Below are positions 24,667-33,176 of a stretch of 64,000 nucleotides of DNA, piece after piece; within the stretch, counting starts at the first letter, position 1, and every line of letters starts with the position of its first letter. Both the position numbers and the translations under genes were made by a program. This DNA comes from Pseudomonas chlororaphis (GTDB lineage Bacteria > Pseudomonadota > Gammaproteobacteria > Pseudomonadales > Pseudomonadaceae), in the NCBI RefSeq assembly GCF_003731765.1, contig NZ_MOAL01000008.1, positions 744,001-808,000 of the forward strand. The letters run 5' to 3'. The notes beneath the pieces were generated by a model. The model ran no database searches and was not told where the DNA came from. It saw only the letters and a list, made by a program, of their open reading frames with translations.

Positions 24667-26016
24667 CTACAACAGCTCCGCGAGTCCCAGGGTCAGGCCG
24701 AAGGCGATCACTGAAATCAGCGTCTCCAGCACGGTCCAGGTCTTGAAGGTTTGAACGACGGTCATATTGAAGTATTCCTTCACCAGCCAGAAGCCACCGT
24801 CGTTGACGTGGGACAGAATCACCGAACCGGCCCCCGTGGCGATCACCAGCAATTCCGGGTGGGGATAACCCAGGCCGACGGCCACCGGCGCCACCACCCC
24901 GGAAGCAGTGGTCAGGGCCACGGTGGCGGAACCGGTGGCGATCCGCATCAGCACCGCGAACAGCCAGCCCATCCACAGCGGCGACAGCTGGAATTCATGG
25001 GCCAGGCCGACAATCTGCTGGGTCACCCCGGAGTCGATCAGAATCCGGTTGAGGCCGCCACCGGCCCCCACCAGCAAGGTGATGCTGGCCGTGGGCGCCA
25101 GGCATTCGTTGGTGAACGTGAGGATCGATTCGCGGTTGATGCCCTGGGCCAGCCCCAGGGTCCAGAAACTCACCAGGGTGGCCACCAGCAGGGCGATCAC
25201 CGAGTTACCGATAAACAACAGAAACTGATTGAACCCGGTGCCGGGTTCCGCCAGCAGGTTGGCCCAGCCGCCGATCAGCATCAGCACCACCGGCAGCAGG
25301 ATGGTGGCCATGGTCAGGCGAAAGCTGGGCAGGCGCACCCGGGGTTCGCGGGCAATGAACTGCCGCTCCAGCGGGTTCTCGGCCGGCAGGTGAATGTGCG
25401 GCACGATAAACCGGGCATACACCGGACCGGCAATGATCGCCGTCGGCACGCCGATCAGCAGCGCGTACAGCAGGGTCTGCCCCACCGACGCCTGATAGGC
25501 CTGCACCGCCAGCATCGCCCCCGGATGAGGCGGCACCAGCGCATGGACCACCGACAGCCCGGCGACCATGGGCAGGCCTACCATCAGCAGCGACACCCCG
25601 ACCCGCCGTGCCACGGTGAAGGCAATGGGGATGAGCAGCACAAAACCCACTTCGAAAAACAGCGGCAGCCCCACCAGGAAGGCAATGCAGACCATGGCCC
25701 AGTGAGCATTGCGCTCGCCGAAACGATCGATCAGGGTCCGCGCCACCTGTTCGGCGCCGCCGGATTCGGCCATCAGCTTGCCGAGCATGGTGCCCAGGGC
25801 CACCACCAGGGCAATGTGGCCCAGGGTCTTGCCGACCCCGGCTTCATAAGCGCCCACCACGCCGGACGGCGGCATGCCGGCCATCAGCGCCAGGCCGACG
25901 GACACCAGGGTGATGACGATAAAGGGGTTGAGTCGGTAGCGAGCGATCAACACGATCAACGCAATGATGGCGACTGCGGCGTAGCCCAGCAGCCAGTAAC
26001 CCGATGCCGGAGCCAT
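24667..26016 (-). CDS. GntP-family permease
   Basis: This 449-residue protein has about twelve to fourteen membrane helices and GntP-family motifs: 'LGKTLGHIALVVALGTMLGKLMAESGGAEQVA' type segment near 62-92, 'PLFFEVGFVLLIP' near 116-128, and 'ALVPPHPGAM' near 158-167. The family takes up gluconate and other hydroxy or keto acids with protons. Coupled with a D-aminoacylase, this member more probably imports an N-acyl-D-amino acid or the related acid, as in known Pseudomonas loci of this arrangement. It is the first gene of the operon. Confidence 0.88.
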   Translation of the reverse strand: MAPASGYWLLGYAAVAIIALIVLIARYRLNPFIVITLVSVGLALMAGMPPSGVVGAYEAGVGKTLGHIALVVALGTMLGKLMAESGGAEQVARTLIDRFGERNAHWAMVCIAFLVGLPLFFEVGFVLLIPIAFTVARRVGVSLLMVGLPMVAGLSVVHALVPPHPGAMLAVQAYQASVGQTLLYALLIGVPTAIIAGPVYARFIVPHIHLPAENPLERQFIAREPRVRLPSFRLTMATILLPVVLMLIGGWANLLAEPGTGFNQFLLFIGNSVIALLVATLVSFWTLGLAQGINRESILTFTNECLAPTASITLLVGAGGGLNRILIDSGVTQQIVGLAHEFQLSPLWMGWLFAVLMRIATGSATVALTTASGVVAPVAVGLGYPHPELLVIATGAGSVILSHVNDGGFWLVKEYFNMTVVQTFKTWTVLETLISVIAFGLTLGLAELL

Positions 26017-26054
26017 GGGTTCCTCCTTGACGGCAGTGTCACTTTCGAATGGTT

Positions 26055-26112
26055 GTGAAACGCTTTAATCACTTAAAGAGACTGGCTTCAAACCAAGTGA
26101 AACTAATTTTCG
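26055..26112. promoter_or_regulatory. GTGAAAC direct repeats upstream of gntP-type operon (candidate RpiR sites)
   Basis: GTGAAAC occurs at 26055 and 26097, 42 bp (four helical turns) apart. The second copy is part of GAAA-N5-TTTC (26099-26111). They lie 39 and 81 bp before the permease ATG. Assignment to the RpiR regulator is an inference. Confidence 0.35.
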
Positions 26113-26203
26113 TAAAGAGGCAGGCGTTGTCGCGAACAGCTATGCAAAAGCACGAACGATGAAAATCGGTAGTGGGTATTTTCATCCCCGAGCACTGAAA
26201 AAC

Positions 26204-26225
26204 GGGTGAGCACTGCCGCTCACCC
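26204..26225 (-). terminator. Rho-independent terminator of the 108-residue protein gene
   Basis: A perfect 8-bp stem (GGGTGAGC / GCTCACCC) with a 6-nt loop is followed on the minus strand by GTTTTTC. It lies 31 bp past the stop at 26256. Confidence 0.8.
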
Positions 26226-26255
26226 GATGGGTACTGGAAGGTGGCGGATCAGCGC

Positions 26256-26582
26256 TTAGCGGCGCGCGAAATCATGGCGAATGCATTGCTCGTAGTAGGT
26301 CTGCTTGACCCCGGCGGGCTTGAGCCGCGAGCTGCTGTTGTACGTCTGTTCGGTGATGCCCATGGCCGACATGCGCATCCAGGGCTGGGTGAACTTGCGC
26401 GCCTGCAATTGCTTGCGCGCGCCATACAGGGAGACGCCTGAAAGCTTGGAAGCCTGGGCGCCGGCGGCGATCCCCGAGCCCCAACTGCAGACAAATCGCT
26501 CGCGCTTGCTCAACTCCCGAGCCTCGACACCGAACGAAGCGGCCATCACACACAACGTCAAGGGCAGTACCCATGTCCTCAT
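26256..26582 (-). CDS. Small exported protein of unknown function
   Basis: This 108-residue protein has a signal peptide (MRTWVLPLTLCVMAASFGVEA) and a short basic mature part with two cysteines ('RFVCSWGSG' and 'YEQCIRHDF') that may pair in the periplasm. I recognise no domain, though small Pseudomonas exported proteins of this type are common. It is transcribed after the SulP gene on the same strand, separated by a 12-bp inverted repeat, and has its own terminator. The function is unknown. Confidence 0.65.
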   Translation of the reverse strand: MRTWVLPLTLCVMAASFGVEARELSKRERFVCSWGSGIAAGAQASKLSGVSLYGARKQLQARKFTQPWMRMSAMGITEQTYNSSSRLKPAGVKQTYYEQCIRHDFARR

Positions 26583-26636
26583 TTCGCCAACACCCTGCTG
26601 AAAAAGGCGGCAAGTTTGGCAATGAAAAGCGCCTCA

Positions 26637-26683
26637 GGGGGCCAGCAATATGCCGCACTGCACGGCTTTTTTTGCTGGCCCCC
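26637..26683 (-). terminator. Large inverted repeat after the sulP-type gene
   Basis: GGGGGCCAGCAA (26637-26648) and TTGCTGGCCCCC (26672-26683) form a perfect 12-bp stem. A smaller GCCG/CGGC hairpin lies in the loop. It sits 9 bp past the SulP stop. No T-run follows, so termination would not be canonical. Confidence 0.5.
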
Positions 26684-26691
26684 AACGGGCC

Positions 26692-28137
26692 TCAGTCGTG
26701 TTGTTCGCGGGCACGCTTGAGCAGCTTCTTGCAACGCTCCGACAGGTGCAGCACCCGCAGCTGCTTGCCAGCCTTGGTGTAGCGCTCACGCAGGGTCTTC
26801 AAGGCGGCAATCGCCGAGTAGTCGACAAAGCTCAGGTGACGGCAGTCAATGGTCACCCGCTCGGGGTCGTTGGCCGGGTCGAATTGATTGAGGAAGGGCG
26901 TGGTGGACGCGAAGAACAAGGTGCCGTGCACCTGATACAGCTTGCTGCCGTCGGCCTCCAGATGGGCCTCGGCGTACAGCTCGCGAGCCTGCTGCCAGGC
27001 GAAGTTGAGGGCGGCAATGATGATCCCGCACAGCACCGCCGTGGCCAGGTCGGTGAACACGGTGATGGTGGTCACGGCGATGATCACCAGCACGTCGTTG
27101 AGCGGCACCTTGTTCAGCACCCGCAGCGATGCCCAGGCGAACGTCTGCTGCGACACCACGAACATCACCCCCACCAGCGCAGCCAGGGGGATGCGTTCGA
27201 TCATCGGCGACAGGAACAGCACGAACAGCAAAATCATGACCCCGGCGACCACCCCGGACAGCCGCCCGCGACCACCGGAGCTGAGGTTGATCACGGTCTG
27301 CCCGATCATTGCGCAGCCGCCCATGCCGCCGAACGCCCCCGAGACCATATTCGCCGCGCCCAGGGCCACGCATTCGCGGTCCGGGTAGCCGCGGCTCTCG
27401 GTGATCTCGTCGGTGAGGTTCAGGGTCAGCAGGGTTTCCAGCAGGCCGACCAGGGCCATGAGGATCGCGTAGGGGGCGATGATGCCGAGGGTTTCCAGGG
27501 TCCAGGGCAGGTCCGGCAAGGCCAGGCTCGGCAGGCCACCGGCGATGTGGGCCATGTCCCCCAGGGTGCGGGTCGGCAGGCCCAGCAGGTAGACCGCCAG
27601 CCCTACGCCAAGGATCGCCACCAGCGCTGGCGGCACGGCGCGGGTCAGGCGCGGCAGCAGGTAGACAATGGCCATGGTCAACAGCACCAACCCGGTCATC
27701 AGGTACAGCGGCGTGCCGCTGAGCCAGTGCTCGCCATCCTTGAAATGCTCCAACTGGGCCAAGGCGATGATGATTGCCAGCCCGTTGACGAAGCCCAGCA
27801 TCACCGGGTGCGGCACCATGCGCACCAATTTGCCCAGGCGCAACAGGCCGAACGCAACCATGATCAAGCCGCCCAGCAGCACGGTGGCTAGCAGGTACTG
27901 CACCCCGTGTTGCACCACCAGGGCGACGATCACCACCGCCATGGAGCCGGCAGCCCCGGAGATCATGCCCGGCCGGCCGCCGAACAGCGCGGTCAGGGTG
28001 CAAATGATAAAGGCGCCGTAGAGCCCCACCAGCGGATTGAGATGGGCCACCAGGGCAAAGGCGATGCATTCGGGCAGCAGGGCGAAGGACGTGGTGAGTC
28101 CGGCCAGGACATCGGCGCGCAGACGTTTTGCTTTCAT
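26692..28137 (-). CDS. SulP-family anion transporter with C-terminal STAS domain
   Basis: This 481-residue protein has about ten to twelve membrane helices, including the SulP segments 'LLPECIAFALVAHLNPLVGLYGAF' near the N-terminus and 'FGGMGGCAMIGQTVINLSSGGRGRLSG' in the middle. A soluble STAS domain occupies about 395-481 ('RVTIDCRHLSFVDYSAIAALKTL'). SulP proteins carry sulfate, bicarbonate or dicarboxylates. Beyond the family, the substrate is open. There is no carbonic anhydrase or cysteine-biosynthesis gene next to it. A REP doublet lies upstream, between it and ggt. Confidence 0.88.
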   Translation of the reverse strand: MKAKRLRADVLAGLTTSFALLPECIAFALVAHLNPLVGLYGAFIICTLTALFGGRPGMISGAAGSMAVVIVALVVQHGVQYLLATVLLGGLIMVAFGLLRLGKLVRMVPHPVMLGFVNGLAIIIALAQLEHFKDGEHWLSGTPLYLMTGLVLLTMAIVYLLPRLTRAVPPALVAILGVGLAVYLLGLPTRTLGDMAHIAGGLPSLALPDLPWTLETLGIIAPYAILMALVGLLETLLTLNLTDEITESRGYPDRECVALGAANMVSGAFGGMGGCAMIGQTVINLSSGGRGRLSGVVAGVMILLFVLFLSPMIERIPLAALVGVMFVVSQQTFAWASLRVLNKVPLNDVLVIIAVTTITVFTDLATAVLCGIIIAALNFAWQQARELYAEAHLEADGSKLYQVHGTLFFASTTPFLNQFDPANDPERVTIDCRHLSFVDYSAIAALKTLRERYTKAGKQLRVLHLSERCKKLLKRAREQHD

Positions 28138-28271
28138 GAGTGACCTGATAATTGGACCGACTCGGCGATCCGGGGAATGGCGGGAAACAGGCGGGGAATG
28201 TTACGGAATTGAGCCGCCGCCGACCAGCCGGCCGTCGGCACGCGCTGGATCGGAGCGAGCATCTATTGCGC

Positions 28272-28353
28272 GTAGGAGCTGGCTTGCCAGCGATACACCC
28301 TCAAGGCCGGTGCAAACTCCAAGAGCCTATCGCCGGCAAGCCGGTTCCTACAG
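28272..28353. repeat. REP doublet (REPIN)
   Basis: Two inverted REP units (28272-28293 and 28330-28353) are separated by a 36-bp spacer. The spacer contains CAAGGCC(G)GTGCAAACTCC, which also occurs in the doublet at 33067-33149. This identifies a REPIN rather than two independent REPs. Confidence 0.85.
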
Positions 28354-28357
28354 CGAG

Positions 28358-30025
28358 TTATTGGATGACTTTGCCGACGCCACGGCCCCGTGGGTCGGAG
28401 GCGGTCTCCAACTGAGTACCATTGACCCGGATCGCCTGGACATCGCCCATCTCCCAGCCCTGATCCTCCAGGGTGTAACCCATGGCTTTCAGCTCATCGG
28501 CGACCTTGCCGGTGAGCGGCGCATAAGCGTCATAGTAAATCGTGTCCTTGGGCAGCAACTGGTGATGCACGCGCTGCGCCGCCACGGCCTTTTCCAGCGG
28601 CAGCTGGTAGTCGTAGAGGTTGTTCAGCACCTGGAAAATCGAGGTGAAGATCCGCGAACCACCGGGGGTGCCCAGCACCAGGGTGACCTTGCCGTCGCGA
28701 GTCACCAGGCTCGGGCTCATGGACGACAACATGCGCTTGCCAGGGGCGATGGCGTTGGCATCACCGCCGACCACGCCAAAGGCATTGGCCACGCCGGGCT
28801 TGGCGCTGAAGTCGTCCATTTCATCGTTGAGCAGGAAGCCCGCCCCCTTGACCACCACGCCGCTGCCGTAGTCCCAGTTCAGGGTGAAGGTGTTGCTCAC
28901 CGCGTTGCCCTGGGCGTCGACGATGGAGAAGTGAGTGGTCTGGTGCGGCTCAAGCCCGGGGCGTACTTTCTCGGTGGCCGAGATGGCGTTGGGGTTGACC
29001 TCGGCGGCGCGCTTTTTCAGGTACGCCGGGTCGGTCAACTGCTTCACCGGCACCTCGGAAAAGTCCGGGTCGCCCAGGTAGTCGGCACGGTCGGCGAACA
29101 CGCGTTTTTCGATTTCCGCCAGCAGGTGGATGTACTTGGCCGAGTTCAGTTCCACGCCCTTGAAGTCCGCGGCGCGTTCTTCCTTGATGCTGATCAGCTG
29201 GGCCAGGGCGACCCCACCGGAGCTGGGCGGCGGCGCGGTGTACAAGGTGTTGCCACGGAAGGTCACCTGCAACGGCTGGCGCCACTGGACCTTGTAGTCC
29301 TGCAGGTCCTGCTTGGTGATCAAGCCCTTGTCGGCCTGCATCTGCGCCACCAGCAAATCGGCGGTCTTGCCGCTGTAGAACTCCTTGGCACCCTGGTCGG
29401 CGATGCGTTCCAGGGTCGCGGCCAGCTCTGGCTGACGGAAGGTTTCACCCGGTTTCATGCTGCCGAAATAGTCGCTGAAGTTGGTGGTACCGTTGAACAG
29501 CTTCAACGCATCTTCCCGGTACTGGTACTGCTTGTCCGCCACCTTGAAGCCGTTTTTCGCGTAGCCCACGGCCGGGGTGATCAACTCGCTCCAGGGCAGC
29601 TTGCCGAACTTCTTGTGGGCTTCCCACAACCCCATCACAGTGCCCGGCACACCAGCGGCGCGGGCGCCCACCAGGCTCAGGTTCTCGATCACCTCGCCCT
29701 TGTCGTTCAGGTACATGTCCCGGGTCGCGGCCTTGGGCGCGGTTTCCCGGTAGTCGAGAAAATAAGGTTTGCCGTCGATGAACATCGTCATGAAGCCACC
29801 GCCGCCGATATTGCCGGCCTCGGGGTACGTCACCGCCAGGGCAAAGGCCGTGGCCACTGCGGCGTCCACCGCGTTACCGCCCTTCTTCAAGATCTGCGCC
29901 GCCACGTCGGCGCCGTACTGGTTCGGCGCGGCCACCGCACCGCCTTCCAGGGTGACGGCAAAGGCTGAACCGCTGGCGGCAATGGCCACGGTCAAGGCCA
30001 GGGACTTGAACAACAGAATGCGCAT
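28358..30025 (-). CDS. ggt: Gamma-glutamyltransferase (periplasmic Ntn-hydrolase)
   Basis: This 555-residue precursor has a signal peptide (hydrophobic 4-22) and the full GGT architecture. Self-cleavage is expected before Thr363 in 'HQTTHFSIVD', giving the small subunit with the N-terminal nucleophile Thr. 'GNAVSNTFTLNWDYGSG' and 'SSMSPSLVTRDG' are further active-site blocks, and 'SGGVALAQL' lies in the large subunit. It hydrolyses or transfers the gamma-glutamyl group of glutathione and related peptides in the periplasm. It appears monocistronic, with a REPIN on its 3' side and a REP before the LysR gene upstream. Confidence 0.93.
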   Translation of the reverse strand: MRILLFKSLALTVAIAASGSAFAVTLEGGAVAAPNQYGADVAAQILKKGGNAVDAAVATAFALAVTYPEAGNIGGGGFMTMFIDGKPYFLDYRETAPKAATRDMYLNDKGEVIENLSLVGARAAGVPGTVMGLWEAHKKFGKLPWSELITPAVGYAKNGFKVADKQYQYREDALKLFNGTTNFSDYFGSMKPGETFRQPELAATLERIADQGAKEFYSGKTADLLVAQMQADKGLITKQDLQDYKVQWRQPLQVTFRGNTLYTAPPPSSGGVALAQLISIKEERAADFKGVELNSAKYIHLLAEIEKRVFADRADYLGDPDFSEVPVKQLTDPAYLKKRAAEVNPNAISATEKVRPGLEPHQTTHFSIVDAQGNAVSNTFTLNWDYGSGVVVKGAGFLLNDEMDDFSAKPGVANAFGVVGGDANAIAPGKRMLSSMSPSLVTRDGKVTLVLGTPGGSRIFTSIFQVLNNLYDYQLPLEKAVAAQRVHHQLLPKDTIYYDAYAPLTGKVADELKAMGYTLEDQGWEMGDVQAIRVNGTQLETASDPRGRGVGKVIQ

Positions 30026-30097
30026 AAGGAGCTTCCTTTTCTTGTTTTTGAACAGCTAGAACCTTAGGCCTTGCATGGCGATTTGAACAATCGCCTA

Positions 30098-30120
30098 TCG
30101 CCGGCAAGCCTGCTCCTACA
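30098..30120. repeat. REP element overlapping the end of the LysR gene
   Basis: TCGCCGGCAAGCCTGCTCCT plus ACA is a REP unit. The TAG stop of the LysR gene (minus strand, 30118-30116) lies inside it. Confidence 0.8.
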
Positions 30121-31048
30121 AGGGGGGTGGGGCATCAATGGGTTGGAATTCGGGGTGGGCGTAGTCCGCCAGTTTGCCTTGGAGGAAGTCGAGGAAGCAC
30201 TGGATGCGCAGGGCCAGTTGCGAGTTGCGGTAATACACGGCGTTGATCGGCTGGCGATAGCCGCTGTTGAACGAGGCCAGCACCGGCTGCAAACGCCCTG
30301 CGCGGATATCGTCGACGGTCATGAAGTGCGACAGGCAGGCAATGCCCTGCCCCTCCAGTGCCAGATGGCGCAAGGTCTCGCCGCTGGAGGCGCTGATCCC
30401 CGGCTGGATCTGCCAGCGGTCACCGTGCGCGTGGCGCAATGGCCAGTGATTGAGGGTCTCGGTCTGGGTGAAGCCCAGCAAGGTGTGAGCCGACAACTCC
30501 GCCACGCTGTGCGGCGTGCCGTGGCGCTCCAGGTAGGCCGGGCTGGCGAGGATGTGCAACGGGCTGCAGCCCAGGGAGCGGGCGTGCAGGGTCGAGTCCG
30601 CCAGCACACCGATGCGAATCGCAATGTCGGTGCTCTGCTCCAGCAGGTCGATGATCAAATCGTTGCTGTTGAGCTCCAGCTGGATGTCCGGGTAAAGACC
30701 GCGGAACTCGTCGATGTAGGGCACGATGGCATGCAGCATGAAGGGCGAAGCGGCGTTGATCCGCAAGCGCCCGGACGGGGTCTGCTGACGCGAGGACAGG
30801 CGCTCCTCCAGCTCCTCCATCTGATCGAGAATCAGCTTGGCCTGCTCGAAGAAGTACTTGCCCTCTTCGGTCAGGTCCATGCGTCGAGTGGTGCGGTTGA
30901 TCAGCGTGGTGTCGAGCTTGGCTTCCAGTCGCGACAGGGTACGGCTGACCGCCGACGGCGTCTGCCCCACCTGCTCGGCCGCAGCGGAAATCGAACCGCA
31001 TTCAATGACACAGACGAAGATCTGCAGTTCGTCGGATCGGGCTTTCAC
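30116..31048 (-). CDS. LysR-family transcriptional regulator
   Basis: This 310-residue protein has an N-terminal winged helix-turn-helix ('CGSISAAAEQVGQTPSAVSRTLSRLEAKLDTTLINRTTRRMDLTEEG'-type segment, residues about 12-58) and a periplasmic-binding-type effector domain. It lies 50 bp downstream of the mdaB-type gene on the same strand, so mdaB may be co-transcribed with or controlled by it. The last residues (...APPPL) and the stop codon come from a REP element, so the C-terminus may have been remodelled by the repeat. Confidence 0.88.
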   Translation of the reverse strand: MKARSDELQIFVCVIECGSISAAAEQVGQTPSAVSRTLSRLEAKLDTTLINRTTRRMDLTEEGKYFFEQAKLILDQMEELEERLSSRQQTPSGRLRINAASPFMLHAIVPYIDEFRGLYPDIQLELNSNDLIIDLLEQSTDIAIRIGVLADSTLHARSLGCSPLHILASPAYLERHGTPHSVAELSAHTLLGFTQTETLNHWPLRHAHGDRWQIQPGISASSGETLRHLALEGQGIACLSHFMTVDDIRAGRLQPVLASFNSGYRQPINAVYYRNSQLALRIQCFLDFLQGKLADYAHPEFQPIDAPPPL

Positions 31049-31098
31049 AGCAGTCCTCTATCGAGAGTGGGGGCACAAGCTCCCGATAGTAGCCGGAT

Positions 31099-31689
31099 TC
31101 AGCCCGCCAGGTTGAACAACGCCTTGAGGTGCTGCTCGTAGCGGGCCACGTCGCCTTCGATGTCCGGACGCTTCATCACATCGACGCAGAGGAAGGTCGG
31201 CAAGGCGCTCATGCCAAGGAATTCGTTGGCCTTGTGGAACGGGAAGTACACCGCATCCACGCCCTTGGCCTCGAAGAAATCGCTGGGGTCGTCGAAAGCC
31301 TGCTGGGGTGCGTTCCAGGTCAGCGAGAGCATGTACTGCTTGCCCTGGATCAGGCCGCCGCTGCCGTACTTCTGCGAGGCGTCGGAACGGGTCCGGCCAT
31401 CGCTGGCGTAGAGGCTGCCATGGCCTTCGGTGAAGACTTCGTCGATGTACTTCTTGACGATCCACGGGGCGCCCATCCACCAGCCAGGCATCTGGTAAAT
31501 GATCACGTCGGCCCAGAGGAACTTGGCCACTTCTTCCTGGACGTCGTAGCCCGCGTCGATGTGGGTGACCTTGACGTCGATGCCGCCGCGATCCAGGACC
31601 GCCAGGGCGGTGTCGTGCAGGGTCAGGTTGTAGCGGCCATCGGAATGGGCAAACTTTTTGCCGCCATTGAGCAACAGTACTTTTTTCAT
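31099..31689 (-). CDS. mdaB: MdaB-type NAD(P)H:quinone oxidoreductase (flavodoxin fold)
   Basis: This 196-residue protein starts MKKVLLLNGGKKFAHSDG and has the MdaB/YheR-family flavodoxin-like fold: FAD/FMN-binding 'MPGWWMGAPWIVKKYIDEVF' near 66-85 and 'YMLSLTWNAP' near 118-127. MdaB reduces quinones with two electrons from NADPH, limiting oxidative stress. On the opposite strand, 204 bp away, lies a YgiN-type monooxygenase. In E. coli mdaB and ygiN are neighbours and form a quinone redox cycle, which supports the call. Clear residues for cofactor preference are not visible. Confidence 0.87.
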   Translation of the reverse strand: MKKVLLLNGGKKFAHSDGRYNLTLHDTALAVLDRGGIDVKVTHIDAGYDVQEEVAKFLWADVIIYQMPGWWMGAPWIVKKYIDEVFTEGHGSLYASDGRTRSDASQKYGSGGLIQGKQYMLSLTWNAPQQAFDDPSDFFEAKGVDAVYFPFHKANEFLGMSALPTFLCVDVMKRPDIEGDVARYEQHLKALFNLAG

Positions 31690-31893
31690 GATTGAGCCTC
31701 ATCGCACGCCGCCCTGTCGCGCTGCCATGCGGCGCCGGGTGGCAAAGATTAAAAATGATGGGCGCAGGTTAACGATGGTCGGGTCTGAGAATAAGCCCAA
31801 CTTGCTCAAAATACATTTGACTAAAACGCACGAATAGACGGTTGATTGTTGCCATAAAATTCGGAGCCCATCACTGATCACGAGCCCCTCGTC

Positions 31894-32208
31894 ATGCCTG
31901 AGAACCACGCCTTCATCCTTCATGCCAAGACCCGCCCGGAGAAAGCCGACGCCTTCGAAACCCTGTTTCGCTCCTACGTGGCACCCAGCCGTGAGGAACC
32001 CGGTTGCATCGAATACCACATGCTGCGCGACCAGCAGGACCCGACCCTGTTCATCTTCTATGAGGTCTGGGCCTCCCAGGCGGCCCTGGAGCAGCACTCC
32101 GCCCTGCCCCACATGCAGCGTTTCTTCGAGCAGCGCATGGAGTACCTGGAACGGGATTTCGAGATCCGCCGCATCGACATGCTCAGCCCCGCCTCAGCTA
32201 GCCGCTGA
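31894..32208 (+). CDS. YgiN-type quinol monooxygenase (ABM domain)
   Basis: This 104-residue single-domain protein has the antibiotic-biosynthesis-monooxygenase fold: 'AFILHAKTRPEKADAFETLFRSYVAPSREEPGCIEYHMLRD' followed by 'DPTLFIFYEVWASQAALEQH'. YgiN oxidises quinols back to quinones, complementing MdaB. It is divergent from the mdaB-type gene, suggesting a shared control region. Its stop lies just inside the convergent permease gene (11-bp overlap). The physiological quinone is not known. Confidence 0.83.
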   Translation: MPENHAFILHAKTRPEKADAFETLFRSYVAPSREEPGCIEYHMLRDQQDPTLFIFYEVWASQAALEQHSALPHMQRFFEQRMEYLERDFEIRRIDMLSPASASR

Positions 32209-32962
32209 TCAGCAAATACCCGCCCAGCAGGCCCAGGCCGATAAAGAACATCCGCTTGAACAGCACGGCGCTGATGCGTTGCCGCAGGCCTTGGCCCAGC
32301 CACATGCCGAGCATGGCCGGCGCCAGGGCCAGCAACGAAGCACTCAATTCGCCGCTGCCCAGGGCGCCGTGCCATGAAAGGCTGACGGCCAGGGCCAGTG
32401 TGGAAACCGTGAACGACAGCCCCAGGGCCTGCACCAGCTCATCCTTGGTCAAACCCAGGGCCTGCAGGTAAGGCACCGCCGGGATCACAAACACCCCGGT
32501 GGCGGAGGTGATGACGCCGGTGGTCAACCCGCACAGCGGCGCCAGCCAGCGCTCATGACGGGGAGCGAGATGCAAGGTCGGCAACAGCAGGCCGCTCAGC
32601 GCATAGAGCAACAAGGCCGCGCCCAGGCCCCGCACCACCCAATGCCCGGCGTCGATCCCCAGCCACAGGGAACCGCCAGCAGTGCCCACGAAGATCGCCA
32701 GCAGCATCGGCCATAGGCGCTTGAGCAAGGCCGGCAAGTGCCCGCCAAAGGCCAACTGCCAAAGGTTGGTCAGGGTTGCCGGCACAATCAGCAAGGCCGC
32801 AGCCTGCGCCGGGGCCATAGCCAAGCCCAACAGCCCCATGGCGATGGTGGGCAGGCCAAGGCCGATCACGCCCTTGACCATGCCGGCCAGGACAAAGGTG
32901 CCGATCACCAGCAGGGAAAGGCTGAATCCGAGGTTCTGATAAAACGCGAGGGAGGTCGTCAT
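32198..32962 (-). CDS. TauE/SafE-family sulfite/organosulfur exporter-like permease
   Basis: This 254-residue protein has about eight membrane helices. It carries family motifs 'GMVKGVIGLGLPTIAMGLL' near 27-45 and 'GVITSATGVFVIPAVPYLQALGL' in the second half, which are the two pseudo-repeat halves of TauE/SafE. The substrate could be sulfite, sulfoacetate or another anion. The ATG at 32962 is chosen because the preceding 22 residues do not look like the family. It is divergent from a LysR gene at 33177 across a REPIN, and that regulator may control it. Confidence 0.82.
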   Translation of the reverse strand: MTTSLAFYQNLGFSLSLLVIGTFVLAGMVKGVIGLGLPTIAMGLLGLAMAPAQAAALLIVPATLTNLWQLAFGGHLPALLKRLWPMLLAIFVGTAGGSLWLGIDAGHWVVRGLGAALLLYALSGLLLPTLHLAPRHERWLAPLCGLTTGVITSATGVFVIPAVPYLQALGLTKDELVQALGLSFTVSTLALAVSLSWHGALGSGELSASLLALAPAMLGMWLGQGLRQRISAVLFKRMFFIGLGLLGGYLLISG

Positions 32963-33066
32963 GGGCCTATCCTGCGCTCGGATCGGCTCGCGGAAAATCT
33001 GCCATATACTGAGCCAGCCTCTTGCCAAGCAATAGGCACATACGAAAATTTATTGCCCGTACCTCC

Positions 33067-33149
33067 GTAGGAGCTGGCTTGCCAGCGAAGGCGTTTCCAA
33101 GGCCTGTGCAAAACTCCCGGGCCCCTTCGCCGGCAAGCCGGCTCCTACA
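33067..33149. repeat. REP doublet (REPIN)
   Basis: Inverted REP units at 33067-33089 and 33127-33149 flank a 37-bp spacer containing CAAGGCCTGTGCAAAACTCC, nearly the same as in the doublet at 28272-28353. It fills most of the divergent region between the TauE/SafE and LysR genes. Confidence 0.85.
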
Positions 33150-33176
33150 CCGACCCGGTTCCCCGAGGGAGACTCC

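Noticed and set aside
28037..29968. A 643-codon plus-strand frame opposite ggt
   Set aside because: ggt has a signal peptide, catalytic Thr and all active-site blocks; the opposite frame has none.
28272..33149. CRISPR-like array
   Set aside because: The repeats are palindromic REP units in inverted pairs, not direct repeats with unique spacers, and no cas gene is present.
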